From an uncultured Flavobacterium sp. (GTDB lineage Bacteria; Bacteroidota; Bacteroidia; Flavobacteriales; Flavobacteriaceae): 64,000 bases of DNA. Every line of letters begins with the position of its first letter. The first letter of the stretch is position 1. The notes beneath the pieces are model-generated. The model did not search any database and had not been told where the DNA came from. It saw only the letters and a list, made by a program, of their open reading frames with translations. Of the stretch, positions 36,001 to 46,947 are shown one piece after another. Position numbers and translations under genes: made by a program. The stretch covers positions 1-64,000 of the forward strand of contig NZ_OY730259.1 of assembly GCF_963422545.1 (NCBI RefSeq). The letters run 5' to 3'.

Positions 36001-38469
36001 ATGAAAAAATATCTAAGTACCATATTGCTGTTTTTTGGGATTTCATTAGCTGCACAAGAAACAGCTGATTTAAAACTTTGGTATAAATCACCTTCCAATG
36101 GTGTTTGGGAAAATGCTTTGCCCATTGGTAACGGATTCATGGGAGCTATGGTTTATGGCGATGTCGAAAAAGAAGTTTTTCAGTTAAATGAAGGCACTTT
36201 ATGGAGCGGAAGCCCTAACAGAAATGATAATCCTAATGCTAAAGAGGCTCTGAATGAAATCAGAAAACTTATTTTTCAGGGAGATTATAAAAAAGCCGAA
36301 CAATTAACCAATGACAATATAATTACAAAAAAGTCTCACGGACAAATGTTTCAGCCCGTAGGTAATTTACAGCTGGATTTCCCAAATCATCAAAATTATA
36401 CCAATTACTATCGCGAACTCGATATCGAAAAAGCAGTCACAAAAACTATTTACACAGTCGATGGAATTACATATACCAGAGAAGCCTTTATGTCTTTTCC
36501 TGACAGGGTTTTAGTTATAAAACTTTCAACAGATAAACCGGGGAAATTGTCTTTTAAAGCAAGTTTCAATTCGGAACATAAAAAACAATTAATTACGCTA
36601 TCTGGTAGTAATGAACTTTCGTTAAGCGGCACTTCCGGCGATCATGAAGGTGTCGAAGGAAAGGTAAATTTTAATGCACTTGCCAGATTTAAAGTTATTG
36701 GAGGAAGCGTAAATACCACTGATAATTCAATTCAAATTGAAAAAGCAGATTCAGTTCTCATTTTCGTTTCTATCGCTACGAATTTTATTAATTATAATAA
36801 TATTTCGGGGCAGGAAAAAGAGCTTGCAAAATCATTTTTGGATAAAGCATTCGATAAGAATTATGATAAAATCAAGAAAGCTCATATAGCATATTATCAA
36901 AAATATTTCAAAAGAGTAAAACTTGATTTAGGCAGAACAGCAGCATCTAATGTTCCAACAGATGAAAGATTGGCTAATTTTAGAAATGCTTCAGATCCTT
37001 CTTTTGTTACTTTATATTATCAATACGGCAGGTATTTATTGATTTCGTGTTCGCAGCCGGGCGGTCAGGCAGCCAATCTTCAGGGTATTTGGAATCACAG
37101 TATGAATCCTGTATGGGATAGTAAATACACCATCAATATTAATACAGAAATGAATTACTGGCCTGCTGAGAAAACCAATTTATCAGAAATGCATGAACCG
37201 CTCTTAAGAATGATTCGGGAACTGGCCGAAACAGGAAAAGAAACAGCAAAAGTAATGTATGGCGCGCGCGGCTGGATGGCGCATCATAATACAGATATCT
37301 GGAGAATTAACGGTGCAGTTGACGGCGCAACCTGGGGAGTTTGGAATGCGGGCGGAGGCTGGTTAAGTCAGCATTTATGGGAACATTATTTGTACACCGG
37401 AGACAAAAAATATCTTGAATCAGTTTATGAAGTTCTAAAAGGCGCATCCGATTTTTATTCGGATTTTTTAGTAAAAGATCCGGCAAACGGATGGCTGGTT
37501 GTTGCACCCGGAAATTCTCCCGAAAATGCTCCGGCAGCTCACCAAGGTTCAACTATAACAGCAGGTTCTACAATGGACAATCAAATTGTTTTTGATGTTT
37601 TTAGTACAGCTATCAGAGCATCAGAAATATTAGAAAAGGACAAAGAATATGCTGACAGTTTAAAAGTATTGCGAAAAAAGCTTCCGCCGATGCAAATAGG
37701 GAAATACAACCAAATTCAGGAATGGTTAGATGATATTGACGATCCAAAAGATCACCATCGGCATATTTCGCATTTGTACGGCTTATATCCTTCCAATCAA
37801 ATTTCGCCTTACAGAACTCCGGAACTTTTTGCAGCAGCAAAAAATACCCTGCTTCAAAGAGGAGATGTTTCAACAGGATGGAGCATGGGATGGAAAGTCA
37901 ATTGGTGGGCAAAAATGCAGGATGGCAACCATGCCTACAGCTTAATTCAAAATCAATTAACGCCGCTTGGTGTCAATAAGGATGGAGGCGGAACCTATAA
38001 TAATCTGTTTGATGCACATCCGCCATTTCAGATTGATGGAAATTTCGGATGCATTTCAGGAATAACAGAAATGTTTATGCAGAGTTCTGACGGCGCAATT
38101 CATTTACTTCCAGTGCTGCCCGATGCTTTAAAAGAATACGGAGAAATAACTGGTTTAAAAGCCCGCGGAGGTTTTGAAATTATGAATATGAAGTGGAAAA
38201 AAGGAAAACTAATTGCTGTAAATATTAAGTCAAATCTTGGAGGAAATCTTAGATTGAGAACAGGCAATGAAATTACGGCAAAAGATTCTAAAAATTTTAA
38301 AACAGCTTCTGGAGAAAACAGCAATATTTTTTATCAGTTAAATGAAACCGCACAGCCGCTTTTATCTAAAGAATCGAATATAAAAGCTTTAGTTATTCCC
38401 GAAACATTTTTATATGATGTAAAAACTGAAAAAGGTAAAATTTATACTTTTTTAATTGATTCAAAATAA
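36001..38469 (+). CDS. GH95 alpha-L-fucosidase/alpha-L-galactosidase
   Basis: The 822-residue protein has a signal peptide (to about residue 19) and full-length GH95 features: LWYKSPSNGVWENALPIGNG, GTLWSGSPNRN, catalytic Asn pair N379 and N381 in ININTEMNYWPAEKTN, acid E508 in APGNSPENAPA, and D679 in FQIDGNFGCISG. GH95 inverts alpha-L-fucosyl or alpha-L-galactosyl linkages. Next to xylan enzymes, L-galactose on cereal glucuronoarabinoxylan is the attractive substrate, since a GH95 alpha-L-galactosidase is known in a Bacteroides ovatus xylan locus. Fucosylated xyloglucan is the alternative. Sequence alone does not decide. Confidence 0.93.
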   Translation: MKKYLSTILLFFGISLAAQETADLKLWYKSPSNGVWENALPIGNGFMGAMVYGDVEKEVFQLNEGTLWSGSPNRNDNPNAKEALNEIRKLIFQGDYKKAEQLTNDNIITKKSHGQMFQPVGNLQLDFPNHQNYTNYYRELDIEKAVTKTIYTVDGITYTREAFMSFPDRVLVIKLSTDKPGKLSFKASFNSEHKKQLITLSGSNELSLSGTSGDHEGVEGKVNFNALARFKVIGGSVNTTDNSIQIEKADSVLIFVSIATNFINYNNISGQEKELAKSFLDKAFDKNYDKIKKAHIAYYQKYFKRVKLDLGRTAASNVPTDERLANFRNASDPSFVTLYYQYGRYLLISCSQPGGQAANLQGIWNHSMNPVWDSKYTININTEMNYWPAEKTNLSEMHEPLLRMIRELAETGKETAKVMYGARGWMAHHNTDIWRINGAVDGATWGVWNAGGGWLSQHLWEHYLYTGDKKYLESVYEVLKGASDFYSDFLVKDPANGWLVVAPGNSPENAPAAHQGSTITAGSTMDNQIVFDVFSTAIRASEILEKDKEYADSLKVLRKKLPPMQIGKYNQIQEWLDDIDDPKDHHRHISHLYGLYPSNQISPYRTPELFAAAKNTLLQRGDVSTGWSMGWKVNWWAKMQDGNHAYSLIQNQLTPLGVNKDGGGTYNNLFDAHPPFQIDGNFGCISGITEMFMQSSDGAIHLLPVLPDALKEYGEITGLKARGGFEIMNMKWKKGKLIAVNIKSNLGGNLRLRTGNEITAKDSKNFKTASGENSNIFYQLNETAQPLLSKESNIKALVIPETFLYDVKTEKGKIYTFLIDSK

Positions 38470-38514
38470 AGATTTTTAAAATAGCAAAATCTAAAAATTC
38501 CAGAAGTAAAAACA

Positions 38515-40083
38515 ATGAAAAAAATATATATAATATTAACCGTTTTTCTAATCCTTGCCAAATCTCATGCTCAGGATAACAAAGTACAGAACCCTGTGAT
38601 TTTTGCAGATGTTCCTGATTTGTCAATCATCAGAATCGGCGATGATTATTATATGAGCAGTACCACGATGCACATGAGCCCGGGAGTTCCAATCATGAAA
38701 TCAAAAGATTTGATTAACTGGAAAATAATAAACTATGCTTCAAATACTCTTGGAAATACAGACGAGCTGAATCTGGATAATGGCAAAAGTAATTACGGAC
38801 GAGGCTCTTGGGCAAGCAATATTAGATTTCATAACAATACGTTTTATGTAACCACTTTTGCTCAGACCACTGGAAAGACTTATATATACACCACAAAAAA
38901 TATTGAAAAAGGACCTTGGAAAGAAATTAGTTTTAGTCCTGCGTATCACGATCACAGTATTTTGTTTGATGATGACGGCAGCGTTTATATGGTGTACGGA
39001 AATGGCAAGCTTTTTATTAAAGAACTAAAAGCTGATTTATCAGGGATAAAAGAAAACGGATTAGATCAGGTTCTAATCGAAAATGCCAGCAGTCCGGCAG
39101 GAAATGATATCATGCTTGGCGCAGAAGGCTCTCAATTATATAAAATAAAGGGCAAATATTATCTCTTTAATATTGTCTGGCCAAAAGACGGAATGCGTAC
39201 GGTGGTTATTCACAGAGCCGATAAAATTACCGGTCCTTGGGAAGGAAAGATTGGTCTGCAGGATTTAGGTGTTGCACAGGGAGGCTTAATTGATACTCCC
39301 GACGGAAAATGGTTTTCGTACTTATTTAGAGATTATGGAGGCGTGGGACGTATTCCATATTTTGTTCCAGTGAAATGGGTGGACGGCTGGCCAATTTTGG
39401 GCGAAAATAATAAAGTACCTCAATACTTAGATTTACCTGAAAGCAAAGGATTAATTCCGGGAATTGTGAACTCAGATGATTTTGACAGAAAGAAAGGAGA
39501 AAATGATTTACCCTTAGTCTGGCAGTGGAATCATAATCCTGATAATTCATTATGGTCTGTTAAAGAAAGAAAAGGATATTTAAGATTAAAAACAGCTTCA
39601 ATAACAAACACTTTTACCCAGGCTAAAAATACGCTGACACAAAGAACCTTTGGACCAGAATGTTCAGGAACTACTTTATTGGAAGTTTCTAAAATGAAAG
39701 AAGGTGATTTTGCCGGACTTTCCTTATTGCAAAAAGATTTTGGTCTGGTAGGCGTAAAAGCCGAAAACGGATCAAAAAGAATTGTAATGATTGAAACTGT
39801 AAACGGCACTTCAAAAGAAATTCAAAGCGTTCCCTTCACTGGAAATAAAATTTATTTTAAAGCAGCATGCAATTTTAAAGACAAAGCAGATTTAGGAAGA
39901 TTTTACTATAGTTTGGACGGAAAAGAATGGATTAGTATAGGAAACGCAATAAAACTGCCCTATACGCTTTCTCATTTTATGGGTTACCGATTTGGACTTT
40001 TTAATTATGCCGAGAAAGATTTGGGAGGTTATGTTGATTTTGATTATTTCTATCTTGACAATAAAAATGGAATAATAAATTAG
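38515..40083 (+). CDS. Secreted GH43 glycosidase with C-terminal beta-sandwich
   Basis: The 522-residue protein has a signal peptide (MKKIYIILTVFLILAKSHAQ). The GH43 propeller shows the base Asp in ADVPDLSIIRIGDDYYM, an Asp in SPAYHDHSILFDDDGSVYM and the acid Glu in MLGAEGSQLYKIKGKYYL. From about residue 320 a C-terminal concanavalin-like domain follows (VNSDDFDRKKGENDLPLVWQ onward). The motif context STTMHMSPGVPIMKSKDLINW is that of two-domain GH43 enzymes acting on arabinoxylan side chains or xylo-oligosaccharides. It sits between GH95 and GH97 in one operon; 45 bp separate it from GH95. Confidence 0.9.
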   Translation: MKKIYIILTVFLILAKSHAQDNKVQNPVIFADVPDLSIIRIGDDYYMSSTTMHMSPGVPIMKSKDLINWKIINYASNTLGNTDELNLDNGKSNYGRGSWASNIRFHNNTFYVTTFAQTTGKTYIYTTKNIEKGPWKEISFSPAYHDHSILFDDDGSVYMVYGNGKLFIKELKADLSGIKENGLDQVLIENASSPAGNDIMLGAEGSQLYKIKGKYYLFNIVWPKDGMRTVVIHRADKITGPWEGKIGLQDLGVAQGGLIDTPDGKWFSYLFRDYGGVGRIPYFVPVKWVDGWPILGENNKVPQYLDLPESKGLIPGIVNSDDFDRKKGENDLPLVWQWNHNPDNSLWSVKERKGYLRLKTASITNTFTQAKNTLTQRTFGPECSGTTLLEVSKMKEGDFAGLSLLQKDFGLVGVKAENGSKRIVMIETVNGTSKEIQSVPFTGNKIYFKAACNFKDKADLGRFYYSLDGKEWISIGNAIKLPYTLSHFMGYRFGLFNYAEKDLGGYVDFDYFYLDNKNGIIN

Positions 40084-40113
40084 TAGCAAAATCTTTAATT
40101 CAAAATAAAAAAT

Positions 40114-42057
40114 ATGAAAAGTAGTTATCTGTATCTTTTAAGTTTACTATGCTTTTTCAATTTAAACGCACAATCAGTTGTAAAAAGCCCTGACGGAAAA
40201 CTTAAGATTTCTCTTTTTGTCTCAAACGGTCAGCCTTTTTACAGCCTTTCCTATAATGATAAACCGTTTTTAGAAAAGTCTCCGCTTGGTTTGAAAACCA
40301 ATATTGGTGATTTTACAACTGGATTAGTTTTAAAAACGGATCCAATTCAAAATAAAATTAACGAAAAATATCAGCTTCCCAATATAAAAAACAGTAATGT
40401 TCATTATGAAGCTAATGAAGCTGTTTTTTCTTTCAGTAAAGAAAATAAAGCAGCTATCGACATTATATTTAGAGTGAGCAATAACAATGCAGCTTTCAAA
40501 TATAAAGTATATCCGCAAAACGAAAGCCGTTCCTGTGTGGTACAAGAAGAAGCTTCAGGTTTTCTTCTGCCGGAAGGCACAACCACATTTCTTTGTCCGC
40601 AAAGTAAACCAATGACAGGATATGCCAGAACAGCTCCAAGTTATGAAACATCGTATACATTAGACGCTCCCATGGGAAAAAACGGCATGGGTGAAGGTTA
40701 TACATTTCCTTGTCTTTTTAAAGTAAACAATAATGGATGGGTTTTAATATCAGAAACAGGCGTAGACAGCGGATATTGTGCCAGCAGATTAATTGGGCAG
40801 GAAAAAGGATTATACAGCATTGGTTTTCCAATGACGGGAGAAAATAACGGAAACGGAACAACCGCTCCCGGCATACCACTTATTAGCGAAACGCCTTGGA
40901 GAACTATTACAATTGGCGAAACTCTGGCTCCTATTGTAGAGACTACGATTCCTTTTGATTTGGTTAAACCAAAATACGAAGCTTCAAAAGAATATCAGTA
41001 TACCAAAGGTTCGTGGAGCTGGATCATGAAAATGGATAACAACACCACTTTTCTGGTGCAAAAACAATACATCGATTTTAGTGTTGCAATGGGATATCAG
41101 ACTATTTTAGTTGATGCACTTTGGGACACTCAAATCGGAAAAGATAAAATTGCTGAACTGGCTCGATATGGCGCCGAAAAAGGTGTTGGTTTGTATTTAT
41201 GGTACAATTCAAATGGATATTGGAATGATGCGCCACAAGGACCAAGAGGGATGATGGACAATAGTATAATCCGCCGCAGCGAAATGGCATGGTTAAAAAG
41301 CATTGGTATAAAAGGCATTAAAGTAGATTTTTTTGGAGGAGACAAACAGGTAATGATGAAGTTATATGAAGATATTTTGAGAGATGCGAATGACTTTGGT
41401 CTGATGGTTATTTTTCACGGCTGTACATTACCAAGAGGCTGGGAGCGTATGTATCCCAATTTTGCTGCAAGCGAAGCAGTCTTAGCGAGCGAAAATCTGC
41501 ATTTTGGGCAAGCAAGCTGCGACAATGAAGCGATTAATGCCTCTACACATACATTTATTCGAAATACAGTCGGCAGCATGGATTTTGGAGGAAGCGCCTT
41601 AAACAAATTTTACAATAGTGAAAATACTCCCAACAAAGGTTCAAAACGAATGACTTCTGATGTGTTTGCCTTAGCGACAGCAGTACTTTTTCAAAGCGGT
41701 GTTCAGCATTTTGCATTGGCACCAAACAATTTGGCTGATGCACCTGCCTGGGCAATAAATTTTATGAAAGAGGTTCCCACAACTTGGGATGAAGTTCGTT
41801 TTTTAGAAGGATATCCGGGTAAATATGCCGTTCTGGCCCGCCGAAAAGGAACTAAATGGTATATCGCAGGAATAAACGCTCAAAAAGAAACCTTGAGTTT
41901 AAAATTGAAACTCCCAATGATGGTTTCCAATTCATCATTAACTTGCTATTTTGATGATGAAAAATTAAACGGAAAAGTAAAAGCAATAAAGCTTAAAAAT
42001 AACCAAGAAGCTGAAATAAAAATTCCTTGTAATGGAGGAGTGCTTCTGGTGAATTAG
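40114..42057 (+). CDS. GH97 glycosidase, retaining (alpha-galactosidase-like) type
   Basis: The 647-residue protein has a signal peptide (YLYLLSLLCFFNLNAQ) and the GH97 layout: N-terminal beta-sandwich (SVVKSPDGKLKISLFVSNGQ), a TIM barrel and a C-terminal beta domain. The barrel carries GIKGIKVDFFGGDKQ with D405, the position of the nucleophile in retaining GH97 alpha-galactosidases, and a downstream acidic segment FAASEAVLASEN. The inverting SusB-type members lack that Asp. The likely role is removal of alpha-galactose from xylan side chains. A paralogue is encoded at 54148-56079. It is the last gene of the susCD operon, 112 bp before the hybrid regulator. Confidence 0.9.
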   Translation: MKSSYLYLLSLLCFFNLNAQSVVKSPDGKLKISLFVSNGQPFYSLSYNDKPFLEKSPLGLKTNIGDFTTGLVLKTDPIQNKINEKYQLPNIKNSNVHYEANEAVFSFSKENKAAIDIIFRVSNNNAAFKYKVYPQNESRSCVVQEEASGFLLPEGTTTFLCPQSKPMTGYARTAPSYETSYTLDAPMGKNGMGEGYTFPCLFKVNNNGWVLISETGVDSGYCASRLIGQEKGLYSIGFPMTGENNGNGTTAPGIPLISETPWRTITIGETLAPIVETTIPFDLVKPKYEASKEYQYTKGSWSWIMKMDNNTTFLVQKQYIDFSVAMGYQTILVDALWDTQIGKDKIAELARYGAEKGVGLYLWYNSNGYWNDAPQGPRGMMDNSIIRRSEMAWLKSIGIKGIKVDFFGGDKQVMMKLYEDILRDANDFGLMVIFHGCTLPRGWERMYPNFAASEAVLASENLHFGQASCDNEAINASTHTFIRNTVGSMDFGGSALNKFYNSENTPNKGSKRMTSDVFALATAVLFQSGVQHFALAPNNLADAPAWAINFMKEVPTTWDEVRFLEGYPGKYAVLARRKGTKWYIAGINAQKETLSLKLKLPMMVSNSSLTCYFDDEKLNGKVKAIKLKNNQEAEIKIPCNGGVLLVN

Positions 42058-42169
42058 ATAAAAGTTATATTACCAATTGTTAATAGGATAAAATCAAGAT
42101 CGTTCTAACGGATAATTGGTTTTTTATTAAACAATATACATTGAATTTTAATTTAATAATAATTTTAAA

Positions 42170-45100
42170 ATGTCCTCAAAAAAATGTTTTAGAGCCATTA
42201 TCATTTTGTTTTTTATAATAAACAACTTGTTTTCTCAAAATACATTTGAAAACTATCGATTTCGGTTAGTAGATAATGAGACTTCAAAAAGCGGTATTTA
42301 TACTATTGCACAGGATCAGTTTGGGGTTATGTGGATGGGAACAAATGGTGCAGGTTTATATAAATATGATGGGATAAATTATGTAGGATATGAGCAAAAC
42401 TCAAAGCAGAGTAGTTCTATCAATAGTAATTTAATTTATATCGTTTATGTAGATACTCAAAACCGTTTGTGGGTAGGTACTGATGAGGGATTGTGTCTTT
42501 ATAATCGGAATTTAAATACTTTTGAAAATATTGATCTTCGGAAAAAAAGCAAAAAAGAAGCTGTCATTTCAGTAAAAAGCATCATTGAGGACAATAATGG
42601 CGATCTTTTTTTAGGAACGTTTAATAATGGTTTACTGAAACTAAATGTTAAGTCCCGAGAAATTACAAGTCTTAAACTGGATACTCCAAATACAGCCAAT
42701 TATTTAATCAACGCTCTAGTAAAAGATAAAAAAGGAACGATTTATTTAGGTACCAACTTTGGTTTAAAAGTAGTTGACCCAATAAAAAATGAGGTTAAAA
42801 AAGTAAGCATTGGCAAAGACAATAAATTACTCTCAGGAACAATTGTATCTATGTTTTTTGACAGTAAACAAAATTTGTTGATTGGTAACGGATTCAAAGG
42901 ACTGGTTAAAGCCGATTTATATTCTAAAGTCAAACAGGTTGTTTCTTATCCTATCACCAGAAAAAGAATCATGTCAATACTGGCAACAGATTCTAAAACA
43001 ATTCTTTGCGCAACAGAAAATGATGGCTTAATCATTGTAAACGATCAGGGTATTATTCAAAAAAAATATGTAAACAGCAAATTCAATGGTCGTAGTTTAA
43101 GTTCAAATTCTGTCTGGTCTTTATTTTTAGATAAAGAAAAAAGAATCTGGCTGGGTTATTATAATAAAGGCTTAGGCGTTTTTGACCGAATAAACAGCAA
43201 GGTAAATATTATAGAAAGTTTGCCCGGAAATTCACAATCATTACAAACCAATTGTGTCACGAGTATTGCTAAAGATCATCAAGGGCAGTTATGGATTTCT
43301 ATGGAAGGCGGAGGAGTCGATGTCTACAATCCGGGAACTAAAAATTTTAAACATATTACCAAATCAGATGCCCGTTTTTATTCCGGATTGACTAATGATA
43401 ACATTACCAAAGTATTTATTGATAAAAAGCAAAATGTTTGGCTGTCCAGCTGGAATGAGGGAATTTTTCTTTTAAAGAAGGGAAGCAGAAGCTTTATTAA
43501 TTACAGTGCAAAAAATACTCCTAATTTGGCTTCAGATAATATTATGAGCATTGCCGAAGATTCCAGAGGTGTAATCTGGATTGGAACTTTTTCAAAAGGC
43601 CTGCATTATTATACGCCTTCAGATGGTCAGTTTCATCATTGTAATTCTAAACCATTTTTAATAAATGGACTTACGAATAAAGACATCAGAGAGGTGATGG
43701 TTGATTCAGATGATGATGTTTGGGTTGGTTCAACAACAGGTTTGTATAAAGTCAGTACGAAGGATTTTGTTTCCTTTTCAGTCACTTCCTTGCGGGATAA
43801 AATGTCTCAAAAGTTTAAAAGTCATAAAAGTACCCATACTATTAATACTTTATATGAAGCTAAAAATAAAGAAATTTGGATTGGTACTGATGGCGCCGGA
43901 TTGTTCAGTTACAATAAAAAAACAGATGTCCTTAAATGGTATATAAGTTTCAAAGGACTTCATGAAAAATCAATATCCTCGATTGTAGAGTCTAATGATG
44001 AAAGTATTTGGTTAAGCGGAAAAAAAGGAATTAGCCAACTGGATTTGAAAAACAAAACAACCGTCAATTATTCTACTTATGACGGTTTGTTGGGAAATGA
44101 TTTTAATAACAATTCTGTCCTGAAAGATGAAAATGGAATCCTTTATTTTGGAAGTTACGAAGGCTTAAACTACTTTAATCCTGCAAATTTAGTTAAAAGT
44201 AAAAAACAGCTTCCAATTTACTTAACTGATCTAAAACTTTTTAATAAATCAGTAGGACCACTTGAAAAAAACTCACCATTAGTAAAAGTAATATCAGAAA
44301 CAAAAAAAATAATTCTCAGACACGATCAGTCTGTTTTTACAATCGATTTTATTGGTATTAATTATTCTTTTCCCGCCAGAAATGAATTTGCTTATTATTT
44401 AGAAGGTTTTGAAGATTCATGGAATTATGTTGGCAATAAACGCTCGGCAACTTATACTAATTTAACTCCGGGCAAGTATGTTTTTAAACTTAAAGCAGCC
44501 GAGAAAAATGGAGTTTGGAGTCAAAAACCATTAGAATTAAGAATTGAAATTTTACCGCCCTGGTGGAAAACATCTTTTGCCTATTTATTTTATTCCCTGT
44601 TAGTATTGGCAGCCATTTATTTTGCCAATCAATACTATCAAAATCGTTTTAAACAAAAGCAAATGATAGAATTTGAAAAGACAAAAGCGATTCAAATCGA
44701 AAAATTAAATAATAAAAAATTACAATTCTTTACCAATATCTCACATGAGTTTAGGACTCCGCTTACTTTGATTTTAAATCCATTAGCAGATATAATCAAG
44801 AATAATAGTCTCGAGGTGCCAGATGTTGTATTGAATAAATTGCAGACGATTCAAAAAAGTTCTGATCGCCTTTCAAGATTAATCAATGAGTTAATGGATT
44901 TTAATCAGCTGCAGTTTAACAAAATGCCATTGAAAGTACAGCTAATTGAAGTAGTTGGTTTTACAAAAGAAATTGTCAGCTATTTTGATGAAGAAGCCTT
45001 CAGTCGTGGAATTCAGCTGCAGTTTGAGTCAAACAAAACAGCATTAAAAGATTGGGTAGACCCTAAAATGTTCGAGAAAATTATTTTTAATGTAATTTCA

Positions 45101-46306
45101 AATGCCTTTAAGGTTACTCCGGATAACGGAAAAATAATGATAAAAATAGTAGTCAATGAGCAGTTAGTTCACTTTCCGTTGATAAGTTCAACTAATACGA
45201 ATCCTTCTTTTGCGATTATTGTTGAAGACACAGGTGCGGGATTAGATAAAAAAGATATTAAAAGAATTTTTGACCGTTTCTATCAGGTAAATAATTTAAA
45301 TAAAGCCTATTATGGAAGCACAGGAATTGGTCTGGAAGTTGTTCGCGGATTTGTAGAACTACATAAAGGAATAATCGAAGTAAAAAGTCAATTGGGAGTT
45401 GGCACCACTTTTAAATTATTATTTCCTGTTGGAAAAGAATTCTTTAATGAAAATGAAATACTGCAGGAGGAATTTAAGAAGGAGAAAAAAGTAAGTTTCG
45501 CACCAATTGTTGAAAAAGCGGTTGTTCAATCACTTGATAATCAAGAAAAACAAGATAGGGTTTATACCATTTTAATTGTTGAAGATAATGTAGAATTGCG
45601 AAATTATTTAAAAAACGAACTTAAAAAAGAGTATAAAGTTATAACAGCAGAGAATGGTCAGGTTGGCTTAGAATTAGCCTTGCAAAAACTGCCTGATTTG
45701 ATTTTGACAGATGTTATTATGCCCGTTATGAGTGGTTTAGAGTTATGCAAAAATATTAAAGCAGATTTAACAACCAGTCATATTCCATTATTGATGTTAT
45801 CTGCAAAGGCATTAATTAAAGACAAATTAGAAGGAATAGATTCCGGCGCTGATATGTATTTGAGTAAACCTTTTGATATGGATATTTTAAAATCCAGTTT
45901 AGTTCAATTGATCAAGAGCAGGCAGATTATGTTTAATAAATTTTATAACGGAATTACTCCAAAGGCAAAAGAAAAAACGACCACTTTAGATAATGAATTT
46001 ATAAAAAATGTATTGAATTATATTAACGAAAATATTGCTGAATATGAGTTAAGTGTTGAAGTTTTGGCATCGAAAGTATTTTTGAGCAGAAGCCAGTTGT
46101 ATCGAAAAATTAAAACATTAACAGGTATTTCAGTTAATGAGTTTATACGCAATGTTCGTTTAGAAAAAGCAAAAGAATTAATAGAATTGGGTAACGATAA
46201 TATAAACGAGATTAGTATTAAAGTTGGTTTTAGTTCCCCTTCTTATTTTACAAAATGTTATAAAGAAAAATTCGGGTATCTGCCTACACATAATAACAAA
46301 CAGTAA
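42170..46306 (+). CDS. Hybrid two-component system (sensor kinase + response regulator + AraC-type output)
   Basis: This 1378-residue single-chain regulator spans the inner membrane. In order it has a signal sequence (to about residue 22), periplasmic two-component-propeller repeats (about 30-720, with many WVGT/WIGT-like turns), a Y_Y_Y domain (about 735-800), and a transmembrane helix (about 808-826, FAYLFYSLLVLAAIYFA). A HisKA domain with H859 in ISHEFRTPLTLI follows, then an ATPase domain (VEDTGAGLDKKD, STGIGLEVV), a receiver with D1181 in ILTDVIMP and a lysine in YLSKPFD, and an AraC-type HTH (about 1277-1375). Such proteins bind an imported oligosaccharide and switch on a nearby locus. 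Its placement directly before the second SusC/SusD makes that pair the prime target. An intrinsic terminator follows at 46324. Confidence 0.96.
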   Translation: MSSKKCFRAIIILFFIINNLFSQNTFENYRFRLVDNETSKSGIYTIAQDQFGVMWMGTNGAGLYKYDGINYVGYEQNSKQSSSINSNLIYIVYVDTQNRLWVGTDEGLCLYNRNLNTFENIDLRKKSKKEAVISVKSIIEDNNGDLFLGTFNNGLLKLNVKSREITSLKLDTPNTANYLINALVKDKKGTIYLGTNFGLKVVDPIKNEVKKVSIGKDNKLLSGTIVSMFFDSKQNLLIGNGFKGLVKADLYSKVKQVVSYPITRKRIMSILATDSKTILCATENDGLIIVNDQGIIQKKYVNSKFNGRSLSSNSVWSLFLDKEKRIWLGYYNKGLGVFDRINSKVNIIESLPGNSQSLQTNCVTSIAKDHQGQLWISMEGGGVDVYNPGTKNFKHITKSDARFYSGLTNDNITKVFIDKKQNVWLSSWNEGIFLLKKGSRSFINYSAKNTPNLASDNIMSIAEDSRGVIWIGTFSKGLHYYTPSDGQFHHCNSKPFLINGLTNKDIREVMVDSDDDVWVGSTTGLYKVSTKDFVSFSVTSLRDKMSQKFKSHKSTHTINTLYEAKNKEIWIGTDGAGLFSYNKKTDVLKWYISFKGLHEKSISSIVESNDESIWLSGKKGISQLDLKNKTTVNYSTYDGLLGNDFNNNSVLKDENGILYFGSYEGLNYFNPANLVKSKKQLPIYLTDLKLFNKSVGPLEKNSPLVKVISETKKIILRHDQSVFTIDFIGINYSFPARNEFAYYLEGFEDSWNYVGNKRSATYTNLTPGKYVFKLKAAEKNGVWSQKPLELRIEILPPWWKTSFAYLFYSLLVLAAIYFANQYYQNRFKQKQMIEFEKTKAIQIEKLNNKKLQFFTNISHEFRTPLTLILNPLADIIKNNSLEVPDVVLNKLQTIQKSSDRLSRLINELMDFNQLQFNKMPLKVQLIEVVGFTKEIVSYFDEEAFSRGIQLQFESNKTALKDWVDPKMFEKIIFNVISNAFKVTPDNGKIMIKIVVNEQLVHFPLISSTNTNPSFAIIVEDTGAGLDKKDIKRIFDRFYQVNNLNKAYYGSTGIGLEVVRGFVELHKGIIEVKSQLGVGTTFKLLFPVGKEFFNENEILQEEFKKEKKVSFAPIVEKAVVQSLDNQEKQDRVYTILIVEDNVELRNYLKNELKKEYKVITAENGQVGLELALQKLPDLILTDVIMPVMSGLELCKNIKADLTTSHIPLLMLSAKALIKDKLEGIDSGADMYLSKPFDMDILKSSLVQLIKSRQIMFNKFYNGITPKAKEKTTTLDNEFIKNVLNYINENIAEYELSVEVLASKVFLSRSQLYRKIKTLTGISVNEFIRNVRLEKAKELIELGNDNINEISIKVGFSSPSYFTKCYKEKFGYLPTHNNKQ

Positions 46307-46323
46307 TTTTTTCTAAAGTATAT

Positions 46324-46352
46324 AAAAGACGGTTTATACCGTCTTTTTTTTG
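46324..46352 (+). terminator. Intrinsic terminator after the hybrid regulator gene
   Basis: AAAGACGG and CCGTCTTT form a short GC-containing stem followed by eight T. It lies 17 bp after the stop codon. Confidence 0.85.
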
Positions 46353-46947
46353 CGTGTAATATATCTAGTGTGTTTAGCCATGATGTCTGGTTTCGGTATG
46401 TGCTAACATTGAAGCTTTGGTTTTTATTAAATCAACAGTCAATTAATGACAATTTTACTTTTAAACAATTATTAAATATTTATAAATGCTCTCTTATTTT
46501 TTTTAGATACGAAATAAAAGGCAACAATTTTAATAATACCCTATTTGTGTTTTTGCTATTAAATAAGTCTAAAATGCTGATTTAACTTGTTTTATGAAGT
46601 ATCATGCTACAAATTTTATAGTTTTTGCATCATTTTTAATAGGTGAATTTTATGGCAACCGTATATTTTTGGATGTAACAAAAACAAATAAACTAAAAAT
46701 AATTATGAACGAATTAAAACAATTTTACAGTATGAAATGAAATCTAAAATTATGTATGTAAACGCTCTTTTCTTAAATCAAAATTTAGCTAATAAATTAT
46801 GATTCACGAAATATAGATTTAGAAAGACGTATAAAAATGATCTTTTAAAATTTGAAAAGACAGAGAATAGCTTCTGAGCTAATATCATAATCAATACGAT
46901 AAAAACTTTACAACCAAACAACTATTAAACTAATCAAAAAAAAACCA
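46353..46947 (+). promoter_or_regulatory. 595-bp leader/promoter region of the second SusC/SusD
   Basis: The stretch is AT-rich with no supported gene. TATTTTTG at 46664-46671 fits the -7 consensus but no TTG lies at the proper distance, so the promoter is uncertain, as expected if an activator such as the hybrid regulator is needed. No good copy of the LacI-type motif is present; the nearest match is a partial 'caaccgtata' near 46656. Confidence 0.35.

Noticed and set aside
46370..46585. 71-codon frame between the hybrid regulator and the second susC
   Set aside because: No recognisable domain, low-complexity hydrophobic composition, and located directly after a terminator without a promoter.
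46704..46739. 11-codon frame in the second susC leader as a leader peptide
   Set aside because: Too short to judge and no regulatory codon pattern or attenuator hairpin beside it.
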